Below the pieces are notes generated by a model. That model worked only from the letters and a program-made list of their open reading frames with translations, was not told where the DNA came from and searched no databases. This document shows positions 55,364-63,840 of a stretch of DNA of 64,000 nucleotides, piece after piece. The stretch covers positions 3,038,001-3,102,000 of the forward strand of contig NZ_CP109427.1 of assembly GCF_036250695.1 (NCBI RefSeq), given 5' to 3'. A program made the position numbers and the translations under genes. Position 1 is the first letter of the stretch; every line of letters begins with the position of its first letter. The DNA is from Streptomyces sp. NBC_01497. Its GTDB lineage: Bacteria; Actinomycetota; Actinomycetes; Streptomycetales; Streptomycetaceae.

Positions 55364-58059
55364 CGGTTCTCCTCCGGGACGGTGCGGGCGGACGGGCCCG
55401 CGAGAGCCGGTACCGGCACGGCGGCGGCCGGTCCGGGCGACGGGCCGGCGGTCCGCCGTGCGGGTACGGGGACGGCCGCGCGGCCCAGCAGGAGGGCGAC
55501 GAGCGGGACGACGGCGTCCGCGCGTGCCCGGTCCCGCTGCGGCGCGAAGCCCGGCGCGGTGGTGTCGGTGGAGGGCACGGCGCCGGCCGACGGGCCCCGG
55601 CGGACCTGCTCGCCGAGCGTCCGGCGCACCCCCGGCTCGTAGGCCGAGAACGTGCGCCGCAGCAGCGGGAGTACGTCCGTGAAGGCGGTGGCCGGTACGC
55701 CGGTCAGCCAGGCGTCGACCAGCGCCAGCAGACGCTCGTCGTGCACCAGGAGCATCCCGCCCCCCGACGTGCCGCCGACGAAGCCCTCGATCCACGCGGC
55801 CGCGTCCTGCGGCGGCGTCCCGGGCGACAGCGCGAGCCCCATCAGCCGGGCTGCGTCGTCGTCCGCGAGGCGGCAGTCGTCCAGCAGGAGCCGGGCGGCG
55901 CGGCCCCGGACGACGCCCGGCACGCTGTCGCGCCCGCTGAGCCTGGTCAGCGTGGCGGCCCAGCGGCCGGGCAGATCGTGGTCCTGGCCGTCCTCGGCGG
56001 ATGGCAGCAGGGCGATCGCGGTGTGCACGGCGTCGAGGTGGCCGCGCATCTCCTGCGCGCCGTCGTCGTCGAGTCCCGCGCACGCCGGGGGCAGTCCGAC
56101 GCAGATCCGCTCCGCGAGCGCGGTCGCCACCTCCCCGAGGGCGGCGGTGTCGGTGCCGCGCACGTCCCCGTACCGCAGGGTGCGGGCCAGCGCGGGCAGC
56201 GCCTGGGCGAGGTGCGCGACATCCGCGTCGAGCGCGGCACGGTCCGCGAGCGCCCGCATCACGACCGGCAGCGCGTCGGGCAGGGCCGCCAGCAGACACT
56301 GCTCCGCGAGCGCCGTGACGTCGCTGAGCGCCACGGCGGACACGGCGGCGGACTCGGCACGCGCTGTCGCGGCGGCGAGCACGGTCGTGCCCCAGATGCC
56401 CGCCTCGGCGACGCGCACGTACAGCTCCGGCTCCCAGCGCAGCCGCCACGCCTCCCGGAACGTACCGGAGTTGGCGCGCCCCGCCGTGGGCTCGCCCCAG
56501 CCGATGCCGAGGAGGCGCAGCCGGTGCAGCAGGGTCGAGCGGGCGGCGTCGGTCTCCTTGCGCAGGTCGAGGTCGAGTTCGCGCTCCAGTGCCTCCGGCT
56601 TGAGCCGCAGGGTGCGCTGCTGCCGGGTCAGATCGCGCTGGAGCGGCACGGCGGGTGCCGCCTCCGGAACCTCGCCGAGGGCGTCGCCGACGATCAGCCG
56701 GTCCGTGATCAGCGCGAGCGGTACGTCGGACCCCTCGCACATGACCGCCCGGACGGCGTCGATCGTCTCGGTGAGGCCGGCCAGCGGCCTGCCGCGCATG
56801 GCTGCGAGGGCCCGGGCCAGCCGCACCGCCTCGATGACGTGCGCGGGTGAGACCGTCCTGTCCTCGTCCCGCAGGAGTCCGGCGACCTTCGTCATCCACC
56901 GCTCGACGGGCCGGTCGGGCGCCTCGAAGAGATGGCCGTACCAGCCGGGCGAGTCGATGCCCGCACCGTAGCCGCTGCGCCGGGCGAGCCTTCGATGGGT
57001 CCACGGCACCCATGTCAGCTCCGCCTTGACCTTGGGCAGCCCCTTCAGAAGCGCCCTGTCGGCGGTGGCCGTGGTCTTCTCCAGCAGTGCCGGGACATGC
57101 CAGGCCCCGCACACGACCGCGACACCGCCGCCGTCCGCGAAGTCGCCGAACTCCTTGCGGGCCGCGCGCAGCCGCCCGCGCATATGGGCCTCACGGACCA
57201 CGTCGCGACGATGTCCCCCGTCGCCGAAGCGCTCGCGCAGCGCGGCCATCGCCTCGGCCACGGCCTCGAACGGCGCGAACGGGTCGACGCCCTGGCCCCG
57301 GTGCTCGACCGCGTCCTCCCACCAGCGCTCGGGGTCGTCGTATCCGGCGGCCTGTGCGAGGACCGCGATCGGGTCGACGCGCAGATCCTCCACGGGCCCG
57401 GCGGCTTCCTCCGCCCCCTGCTCCCCGGCGTCCGGGCCGCCGCCCGCTCCCCCGTGGTCCCCGCTCTCACGCTCGCTCGCGACACCGGCCTCCGGCTCGT
57501 CGGGCCGTGCTTCGCGGTCCTCGTCGGCCCGTGCTTCGCGGTCCTCGTCGGCCCGTGCTTCGCGGTCCTCGTCGGCCCGTGCTTCGCGGTCCTCGTCGGC
57601 CCGTGCTTCGCGGTCCTCGTCGGCCCGTGGCTCACGGTCCTCGTCGGCAAGCACCAGGGAGTGCGCGGCGGGCAGGTCGATGAACCGTACGGGCACCCCG
57701 CGCTCGACCGCCCAGCGCAGGGCGACCCACTCCGGCGAGAACGCGGCGAGCGGCCAGAACGCGGCGCGCCCCGGATCGTCCACCGCGTGTGCCAGGAGCG
57801 CGACGGGTGGGCGCATGGCCGCGTCGGCAACGAGAGCCACCAGCGCATCGGCCTCCGGCGGACCCTCGATGAGGACGACACGGGGCGCAGCGGCCTCCAG
57901 CGCGGCAAGCACTCCGCGCGCCGAGCCGGGACCGTGGTGCCGTACGCCGAGGAGCAGCGGTCCCCGCGCGGGCGGCGCGCCCGTCGTCCCCGATTCGCCT
58001 GCCCCCGAGCGTCCGCCCCCGTCCGTACCCGCGGGGACCCCCCTCGCGGGCGTGGTCAC
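55360..58059 (-). CDS. DUF5682 family protein of the MoxR-vWA cluster
   Basis: Protein of 899 residues from the GTG at 58059, which overlaps the MoxR stop (GTGA); a start at 58077 is possible but lacks that coupling. The N-terminus reads LLLGVRHHGPGSARGVLAALEAAAPRVVLIEGPPEADAL, reminiscent of TraB/EreA-like folds with paired His. GVAVVCGAWHVPALL near residue 330 is a second conserved site. Residues ~138-185 are an acidic/basic octapeptide array (RADEDREA), encoded by a 24-bp tandem repeat. The remaining ~450 residues are helical, repeat-like. The molecular activity of DUF5682 is not established. Confidence 0.85.
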   Translation of the reverse strand: MTTPARGVPAGTDGGGRSGAGESGTTGAPPARGPLLLGVRHHGPGSARGVLAALEAAAPRVVLIEGPPEADALVALVADAAMRPPVALLAHAVDDPGRAAFWPLAAFSPEWVALRWAVERGVPVRFIDLPAAHSLVLADEDREPRADEDREARADEDREARADEDREARADEDREARADEDREARPDEPEAGVASERESGDHGGAGGGPDAGEQGAEEAAGPVEDLRVDPIAVLAQAAGYDDPERWWEDAVEHRGQGVDPFAPFEAVAEAMAALRERFGDGGHRRDVVREAHMRGRLRAARKEFGDFADGGGVAVVCGAWHVPALLEKTTATADRALLKGLPKVKAELTWVPWTHRRLARRSGYGAGIDSPGWYGHLFEAPDRPVERWMTKVAGLLRDEDRTVSPAHVIEAVRLARALAAMRGRPLAGLTETIDAVRAVMCEGSDVPLALITDRLIVGDALGEVPEAAPAVPLQRDLTRQQRTLRLKPEALERELDLDLRKETDAARSTLLHRLRLLGIGWGEPTAGRANSGTFREAWRLRWEPELYVRVAEAGIWGTTVLAAATARAESAAVSAVALSDVTALAEQCLLAALPDALPVVMRALADRAALDADVAHLAQALPALARTLRYGDVRGTDTAALGEVATALAERICVGLPPACAGLDDDGAQEMRGHLDAVHTAIALLPSAEDGQDHDLPGRWAATLTRLSGRDSVPGVVRGRAARLLLDDCRLADDDAARLMGLALSPGTPPQDAAAWIEGFVGGTSGGGMLLVHDERLLALVDAWLTGVPATAFTDVLPLLRRTFSAYEPGVRRTLGEQVRRGPSAGAVPSTDTTAPGFAPQRDRARADAVVPLVALLLGRAAVPVPARRTAGPSPGPAAAVPVPALAGPSARTVPEENR
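57505..57648. repeat. 24-bp tandem repeat, six units, in the DUF5682 gene
   Basis: Five identical 24-bp units (57505-57624) and a sixth with two changes (57625-57648), each encoding an eight-residue RADEDREA unit on the minus strand. The perfect identity points to recent expansion. Not CRISPR: there are no spacers. Confidence 0.92.
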
Positions 58060-59180
58060 GCGGTCACCTCGCGGCACGCACGGTAGAAGTCCTTCCAGCC
58101 GTCCCGCTCGCGGACCACGGTCTCCACGTACTCCTGCCAGATGACGCGGTCGGCGGCCGGGTCCCGGACCACGGCGCCGAGGATGCCGCTCGCGACATCG
58201 GCGGGTCGCAGCACACCGTCGCCGAAGTGCGTGGCCAGGGCGAGGCCGTTGGTGACGACCGAGATCGCCTCGGCCGTGGAGAGCGTGCCCGACGGGGATT
58301 TGAGCTTGGTGCGCCCGTCGGACGTGACACCGTCACGCAGCTCCCGGAAGACCGTGACGACCCGGCGGATCTCGGACATGCCGTCCGTCTCGACGGGGAG
58401 CCCGAGGGAACGGCCGATCTGGTCGACGCGGCGCGAGACGATCTCGACCTCCGCCTCCGGTGACGCGGGCAGCGGCAGCACCACCGTGTTGAACCGCCTG
58501 CGCAGCGCGCTGGACAGGTCGTTGACCCCGCGGTCGCGGTCGTTGGCCGTCGCGATGACGTTGAACCCGCCCACCGCCTGGACCTCGTCACCCAGCTCGG
58601 GGATGGGCAGGGTCTTCTCGGACAGGATCGTGATCAGCGAGTCCTGCACGTCGGCGGGGATGCGCGTCAGCTCCTCGACACGCGCCGTGAGCCCTTCGGA
58701 CATGGCCCGCATCAGGGGGCTCGGCACCAGCGCGTCCCGGCTCGGGCCGAGCGCGAGGAGCTGCGCGTAGTTCCACCCGTAGCGGATGGCCTCCTCGGGG
58801 GTGCCCGCCGTGCCCTGCACCAGCAGGGTGGAGTCCCCGCTGACGGCGGCGGCCAGGTGCTCGGACACCCAGGTCTTGGCCGTGCCGGGCACGCCGAGGA
58901 GCAGCAGGGCGCGGTCGGTGGCGAGCGTGGTGACGGCGACCTCGACGATACGGCGCGGCCCCACGTACTTCGGGCTGATGACCGTCCCGTCGGGCAGCGT
59001 GCCGCCCAGCAGATACAGCGAGACGGCCCAGGGCGAGAGGCGCCAGCGCTCGGGCCTCGGCCTGTCGTCCTGCGCGGCGAGCGCCGCGAGCTCATCCGCG
59101 AAGGCGTCCTCCGCATGCGGGCGCAGAACGGCCGCGGCGGGCTTCGTGGCGGTTTCGGGCAGGGCGTGGGACACGGTCAT
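58056..59180 (-). CDS. MoxR-type AAA+ ATPase
   Basis: AAA+ ATPase of 374 residues of the MoxR group, chaperone-like machines that act with vWA partners. Walker A is GVPGTAKT (residues 96-103). The Walker B position reads RVEELTRIP, with Glu where Asp is usual. Sensor 1 Asn is in VIATANDRDRGVNDLSSALRRRF, which also holds the arginine finger. The ATG at 59180 is the start. It is the first gene of the minus-strand arm; the stop overlaps the DUF5682 start. The divergent 129 bp to the SWIM gene contains a 14-bp inverted repeat. Confidence 0.93.
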   Translation of the reverse strand: MTVSHALPETATKPAAAVLRPHAEDAFADELAALAAQDDRPRPERWRLSPWAVSLYLLGGTLPDGTVISPKYVGPRRIVEVAVTTLATDRALLLLGVPGTAKTWVSEHLAAAVSGDSTLLVQGTAGTPEEAIRYGWNYAQLLALGPSRDALVPSPLMRAMSEGLTARVEELTRIPADVQDSLITILSEKTLPIPELGDEVQAVGGFNVIATANDRDRGVNDLSSALRRRFNTVVLPLPASPEAEVEIVSRRVDQIGRSLGLPVETDGMSEIRRVVTVFRELRDGVTSDGRTKLKSPSGTLSTAEAISVVTNGLALATHFGDGVLRPADVASGILGAVVRDPAADRVIWQEYVETVVRERDGWKDFYRACREVTA

Positions 59181-59230
59181 GGATCCCCCTCCAGATCGGT
59201 CGACCGGATGTGGTGACCACGGTGCACCAT

Positions 59231-59290
59231 GCCACTGACAATCGACTGTCGCCGCTGGTCAGCGCCGGTGGACGACCGATTGTCAGTGGC
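59231..59290. promoter_or_regulatory. 14-bp inverted repeat between the two arms of the MoxR/SWIM cluster
   Basis: GCCACTGACAATCG (59231-59244) is the exact reverse complement of 59277-59290, 32 bp apart, in the 129-bp region between the two divergent start codons. The symmetry suggests one regulator serving both operons. No regulator gene is in the cluster. Confidence 0.65.
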
Positions 59291-59309
59291 CCGCCCTACC
59301 GTCGTCGGC

Positions 59310-60704
59310 ATGAGTGATCTGGGGGTGCGCCGGACGGCGGAGCAGGTGCTCGCACTGGCTCCTGACGATGCGTCACGCAGGGCCGGGAGCAAGCTAGGTG
59401 CCGCGGGGCCGTGGTCGGAGACGGGTGCGGGCGCCGAGGGCGCGCCGGGCGCTGTGTGGGGTTTGTGCAAGGGGAGCGGCAGCAAGCCGTATCAGACGGT
59501 CGTGGACACGGCGGGGCCCGCGTACAAGTGCAGTTGTCCCAGCCGCAAGTTCCCGTGCAAGCACGCTCTGGGGCTGCTGCTGCTCCTGGCGTCGGACGGG
59601 GACGGGTTCGCAGCGGCCCAGGAGCCGCCCGCCTGGGCGCAGGAATGGCTCGCCGCGCGCAGGAAACGGGCGGAGCGGTCCACAGAGGGCGACGCCGGCG
59701 CGGGGGCGGCGAGGACCGCTGACCCCGAGGCGGCGCGGCGTAGGGCGGATCGCAGGGCGGCACGGATCACGTCGGGCGTGAGCGAACTGGAGCGGCGCCT
59801 AGCGGATCTGGTGCGGGGCGGGCTCGCTGGGGCGGACCAGGCCGGGGGCACCTCCCGATCGGAGCCCGCTGGGGGGTACGGCCCCTGGGAGGAGACCGCG
59901 GCCCGCATGGTCGACGCGCAGGCGCCCGGCCTGGCCGGGCGCGCCAGGGAACTGGGGCTGATACCGAGTTCGGGCGCGGGGTGGCCGGCGCGGTTGCTGG
60001 AGGAGTCGGCGCTGCTGCACCTCCTGAACAGGGCCTGGCTGGGCGTCGACGGCCTGCCGGAGCAGCTGGCGACGACGGTGCGCACCCGCGTCGGCCTGCC
60101 CTCGGGCCCGGAGGGGGAGCAGATCAGGGACACGTGGTCGGTGCTCGCCCAGTACGACACGTCCGACGGCAAGCTGACGACGCGCCGGATCTGGCTGCAC
60201 GGCCGGACTTCTCGCAGGTGGGCGCTGGTGCTCGGCTTCGGGGTCGCGGGCCGCGCACCGGAACCGGCCCTGCCGGTCGGGCTCGCGGTCGACGCCCGGA
60301 TCGCGCCGCACGCCGGGGCGGGCCAGTTGCGGGCGGCCTGGGGGGAGCAGTTCGGCGCCCCGGAGGCGATGGGATCGCCGCCGGCGGGCGGCACGGTGGC
60401 AGCGGCGGCCGAGGCGTACGGGACGGCACTGCTGTCGGATCCCTGGCTCGACACGTGGCCGGTGGTCCTGTCCGATGTCGTTCCTCTGCCACCGGGCGAG
60501 CGGGCCGGCTGGCGGTTGGCGGACGCGGCGGGCGGGGCGGCGCTCCCCCTGACGGCACGGGCGGTGGACCGGCCCGGCCTGTGGAAGCTGGTCGCGTTGG
60601 CCGGCGGGCGTCCCCTGACGGTGTTCGGGGAGTGCGGGCACCGGGGCTTCGAGCCGCTCGGGGCGTGGTCTGCGGAGGCGGCGGGAATGGTGGCGCTGAC
60701 ATGA
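59310..60704 (+). CDS. SWIM zinc-finger protein
   Basis: Protein of 464 residues. The SWIM motif CxC-x6-CxH is at residues 74-85 (YKCSCPSRKFPCKHALGLL), preceded by the usual GSGSKPYQTVVD. The rest is a long domain with MVDAQAPGLAGRARELGLI, LLHLLNRAWLGVDGLPEQL, TRRIWLHGRTSRRWALVLGFG and a C-terminal LVALAGGRPLTVFGECGHRGFEPLGAW. SWIM fingers bind DNA or proteins. The ATG at 59310 lies within 20 bp of the inverted repeat; a frame from 59229 would run through it. The stop overlaps the DUF5691 start (ATGA). Confidence 0.88.
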   Translation: MSDLGVRRTAEQVLALAPDDASRRAGSKLGAAGPWSETGAGAEGAPGAVWGLCKGSGSKPYQTVVDTAGPAYKCSCPSRKFPCKHALGLLLLLASDGDGFAAAQEPPAWAQEWLAARRKRAERSTEGDAGAGAARTADPEAARRRADRRAARITSGVSELERRLADLVRGGLAGADQAGGTSRSEPAGGYGPWEETAARMVDAQAPGLAGRARELGLIPSSGAGWPARLLEESALLHLLNRAWLGVDGLPEQLATTVRTRVGLPSGPEGEQIRDTWSVLAQYDTSDGKLTTRRIWLHGRTSRRWALVLGFGVAGRAPEPALPVGLAVDARIAPHAGAGQLRAAWGEQFGAPEAMGSPPAGGTVAAAAEAYGTALLSDPWLDTWPVVLSDVVPLPPGERAGWRLADAAGGAALPLTARAVDRPGLWKLVALAGGRPLTVFGECGHRGFEPLGAWSAEAAGMVALT

Positions 60705-62587
60705 CGGCGGGGGCGGTGGGGATGACCGGGACTTCGGCCGCGGCGACGCCGGGGACGGCAGGGACAGCGGGAATGGCAGGGACGGCAGAGATGGTGGACA
60801 CGGTGAAGGCGGCCGGGGTGGCAAGGGCAGTGAGGGCGGCGGGGGTTCAGGGCTCGGCGAGGGCAGCGGGGGTTCAGGAGCCGGCGACCGAGGCAGGGAT
60901 TCAGGAGTCGGCGACTGCGGCCGGCGCATCGAGAACCGTGGGAGCAGACGGCACGGGAGGGGAATCGGAACCGATGGTGGCCGACCCCGGCACGCAACCG
61001 CGCTGGGAGGATCTCCTTACCTCGGCCCTGCTGGGTACGGACCGCAGGACGCCGCCCGCCGGTGTCCTCGCGCCCGACGTGGCGCCCCCGGAGGCCCTGT
61101 TGGACGCCGCGGCCCTGAGCACCGTACGACGGCGGGCGGGACTGCTCCCGTCCGCCGGCGAGGGCGAGCGCCCCGAGCCGGCGCCACGCGAGGACCGTCC
61201 GGCGCCTCCCGAGGCCGCGGTGCACCGGCTGACGATGCTGCTCACCGACCGCGCCGCGGGATCTACGGGTTCCGGCCGCCGCGGTACGGCGCCCGACCTG
61301 GCGGAACTGCTACCGCAGTGGCTCGCCGCGGCGAACGGCCACGGGTACGCGGCACCCGCCGCCGTCCTGCCCGCACTGCTGGACACGGCGCGGGCACGGA
61401 CCGATCTGCGGCCGCACGCCCTGACGTTCGCGGGGGCGCGCGGGCTGTGGCTGGCGCGCTTCAACCCGGAGTGGAAGTTCGCCCTGCGGGGCGGCTCCGG
61501 CAGCGCGGTCCTGCCTGACCTGGCGGACGAGGAGGCGGTCCTTCGGCTGTGGGAGGAAGGGCTGTTCGCGGAGCGGGTCGCCCTGCTCGGCGCGCTGCGC
61601 ACGCGGGACGCGGGACGGGCCCTCGCCCTCCTCGTGTCTACGTGGACGACCGAGCGGGCCGAGGACCGGCTGATGTTCCTGGACTCGCTGCGGACGGGGC
61701 TGTCCGACGCGGACGAGCCGTTCCTCGAGGCGTCGCTCGCGGACCGCAGCCGCAACGTCCGCTCGACGGCCGCGGAGTTGCTGTCCGGGCTGCCGCACTC
61801 GGCGCTGGCCGCGCGGATGGCGGAGCGCGCCACCGTATGTGTGGCGCTCGATCCACTGGCGTCGCGGACGTCGATCGTGGTCGAGGCACCGTACGCGTGC
61901 GACGCGGACATGCGGCGCGACGGGGTGGTCCCGACCCCTCCGACCGGCCGGGGCGAGCGGTCGTGGTGGCTGAGCCAACTGGTCGAGGCCGCACCGCTGG
62001 GCGTGTGGCCCGGGCGGCTCGGAGGCCGGACGCCCGAGGAGATCGTCGCCCTGCCGATAGCCGACGACTGGCGGGCGGACCTGCATGCGGCGTGGTGCAA
62101 GGCGACGATCCGGCAGCGCGACGAGGGCTGGGCCCGTGCCTTGCTGGACGGCGCTCCGCCGTCGGACCGTTCGCGCCTGCTGGCGGTGCTGCCGCGGCAG
62201 GAACGGGCGCGGCGAGTGGCCTCGTTCATCGCGACGGACGGCCTGTCCGAGGCATTCCAACTGCTGGCCGTGTGCGCGGTGCCCTGGGCGGAGCCGCTGG
62301 GCGGCGCGGTGATCGACGCACTGGACATCGCGCGGGAGACGGGGAGTTACCCGTGGAGCTTCAGCGGGGCGATGGGCCTCGCGGAACGCTGCCTGGACCC
62401 GCGGGAGGCGGACCGCCTGGAACTGCTGACGGCACCTTTGACCGAGACGGAGGACACCTCACCGGGAGCCGGCGGCTACTGGTCCGAAGCCTTCAGGCGG
62501 CTCGTGTCGACGCTCCGGCTACGGGCCCGCATGCATGACGAACTGTGCGGTGGGGCCGGGGGAGGAACCGGGAGGGCGACGACTTGA
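60701..62587 (+). CDS. DUF5691 family protein
   Basis: Protein of 628 residues, second gene of the plus-strand arm. The first ~85 residues are repetitive Ala/Gly/Thr/Val sequence (AGT, AAGV and QES units). The conserved part begins WEDLLTSALLGTDRRTPP, continues with LPALLDTARARTDLRPHALTFAGARGLWLARFNPEWKF and EERVALLGALRTRDAGRALALL-like HEAT-type helices, and ends EAFRRLVSTLRLRARMHDEL. ASLADRSRNVRSTAAELLSGLP looks like a HEAT repeat. DUF5691 genes are regularly found with SWIM, MoxR and vWA genes. The activity is unknown. The ATG at 60701 overlaps the SWIM stop. Confidence 0.85.
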   Translation: MTAGAVGMTGTSAAATPGTAGTAGMAGTAEMVDTVKAAGVARAVRAAGVQGSARAAGVQEPATEAGIQESATAAGASRTVGADGTGGESEPMVADPGTQPRWEDLLTSALLGTDRRTPPAGVLAPDVAPPEALLDAAALSTVRRRAGLLPSAGEGERPEPAPREDRPAPPEAAVHRLTMLLTDRAAGSTGSGRRGTAPDLAELLPQWLAAANGHGYAAPAAVLPALLDTARARTDLRPHALTFAGARGLWLARFNPEWKFALRGGSGSAVLPDLADEEAVLRLWEEGLFAERVALLGALRTRDAGRALALLVSTWTTERAEDRLMFLDSLRTGLSDADEPFLEASLADRSRNVRSTAAELLSGLPHSALAARMAERATVCVALDPLASRTSIVVEAPYACDADMRRDGVVPTPPTGRGERSWWLSQLVEAAPLGVWPGRLGGRTPEEIVALPIADDWRADLHAAWCKATIRQRDEGWARALLDGAPPSDRSRLLAVLPRQERARRVASFIATDGLSEAFQLLAVCAVPWAEPLGGAVIDALDIARETGSYPWSFSGAMGLAERCLDPREADRLELLTAPLTETEDTSPGAGGYWSEAFRRLVSTLRLRARMHDELCGGAGGGTGRATT

Positions 62588-63162
62588 GGAGCTGAGACGC
62601 GGGGCGAGGCGGGCCCCGCCCGGGAGGAGTCGGGGGCCGCCGGGTCACCGGGCTCCGGCCTCCGGGTTCCGAGCGCTGACGTTCCGGACACTCGGGGTTC
62701 CGAATGCCGGGGGTTCCGGGGGTTCCGTCCGCCGGCGTTCCGAGTGCTGAGGTTCCCGACGCAAGGAATGCCACCGAGGAGCACGCCCGAGGAACGCGAG
62801 CCGACAACCCGTACAACACCGGCCCAGGCGAGCCGAGATGGCCGGGCCGACGGTACTCGCAGGATGTGCACCAGCCGTCAGCCGGCACTCGCAGGCCGTC
62901 TCGCGGACGCCGCCTCGTCGAACGTGCGGGCCGAAGACACGGACCTGAGCTCCAGGTTGACGACGCGGACCGATAACGCGGACCGGAGGGGCCGAGCAAG
63001 GCGCTGCCCGGGCGTGCGGGTTCGGCCTCGCGCGTCGGCGCCTCCTCACCGCGCGACGGGCCATCGCCGACGCCACCCCCGAGCCCCGGCCCTCGGTACG
63101 GGACGGGGGCTGAGACTGGGGCAGGGACGCGGGGCCGGCACGGGGAAAGGGGCGCGGCGGCG
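62588..63162. other. 575-bp convergent intergenic region with GTTCCG repeats
   Basis: The longest gap in the window, between the DUF5691 gene and icmB. It holds about seven degenerate 15-16 bp units beginning GTTCC (62665-62765) and a weak hairpin AGCCCC/GGGGCT (63082-63111) downstream of icmB. Short open frames here have atypical composition and none is convincing. Confidence 0.5.
62665..62765. repeat. Degenerate GTTCCG tandem repeats
   Basis: About seven units of roughly 15-16 bp, each starting GTTCC(G/C), such as GTTCCGAGCGCTGAC and GTTCCGAGTGCTGAG. They lie in non-coding sequence. Confidence 0.55.
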
Positions 63163-63576
63163 CTACGCGCCCGCGGACTCCCGTACGTTCGCGTTCACCC
63201 ATGCCACGATCGATGTCGTCGTGGCGCCCGGGGTGAAGATCTCCGCGACGCCGTGCTCCTTGAGCGGCGCGATGTCCGCCTCCGGGATGATCCCGCCACC
63301 GAACACCTTGATGTCCGCCGCGTCGCGCTCCTTGAGCAGTTCGATGACCTTCACGAAGAGCGTGTTGTGCGCACCGGAGAGGATCGAGAGGCCGATCGCG
63401 TCGGCGTCCTCCTGGATCGCCGTGTCGACGATCTGTTCCGGGGTCTGGTGCAGCCCCGTGTAGATGACTTCCATGCCCGCGTCACGCAGCGCACGCGCGA
63501 TGACCTTCGCGCCGCGGTCGTGGCCGTCGAGGCCCGGCTTCGCGACCACTACGCGGATCGGACCGGTCACACCCAT
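63163..63576 (-). CDS. icmB: B12-binding small subunit of an acyl-CoA mutase (isobutyryl-CoA mutase type)
   Basis: Stand-alone cobalamin-binding subunit of 137 residues, the known size of Streptomyces IcmB. The B12 motif D17-G-H19-D-R-G22 supplies the lower axial His. [11 protein letters not shown] and [12 protein letters not shown] complete the DxHxxG...SxL...GG pattern. The ATG at 63576 with GGAGG 5 nt upstream is preferred over GTG starts at 63588 and 63579. It needs a separate large subunit; one candidate is the truncated mutase gene at the left edge of the window, another would be an icmA elsewhere in the genome. Confidence 0.9.
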   Translation of the reverse strand: MGVTGPIRVVVAKPGLDGHDRGAKVIARALRDAGMEVIYTGLHQTPEQIVDTAIQEDADAIGLSILSGAHNTLFVKVIELLKERDAADIKVFGGGIIPEADIAPLKEHGVAEIFTPGATTTSIVAWVNANVRESAGA

Positions 63577-63776
63577 CACTGCCTCCACTCACCACACCAT
63601 CACGACGGACCAAGTGAACGAACGTTATCCACAGCATCGCGCACGCGGCCATTTCCCGGTGCGAGGCATGGGCCAAATCACATGACGCATTTCGAACATC
63701 GCGTCGAGTGATCGGCCGGTCCCCGCCGAAACACACGTGATTGCCCGGTTCCGCAACGGCCGGAACCTCCAGAAGA

Positions 63777-63806
63777 TTGTCCGCGTCGCATACCGCCGGG
63801 TACAGT
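63777..63806 (+). promoter_or_regulatory. Promoter of the gene at the right edge
   Basis: TTGTCC (63777-63782), an 18-bp spacer and TACAGT (63801-63806) lie 35 bp upstream of the GTG at 63841. Confidence 0.5.
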
Positions 63807-63840
63807 CGCGGCCACTGCTGTCGAGGCGAGAGAGAAGTTG

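Noticed and set aside
54164..57112. Single 982-codon minus-strand frame covering vWA and part of DUF5682
   Set aside because: Only the last 400 codons have vWA features. The upstream part is the wrong frame of the DUF5682 gene, and the ATGA overlap at 55360-55363 marks the true start.
57505..57648. CRISPR array
   Set aside because: The 24-bp units are contiguous without spacers and encode an octapeptide in frame; no cas genes are present.
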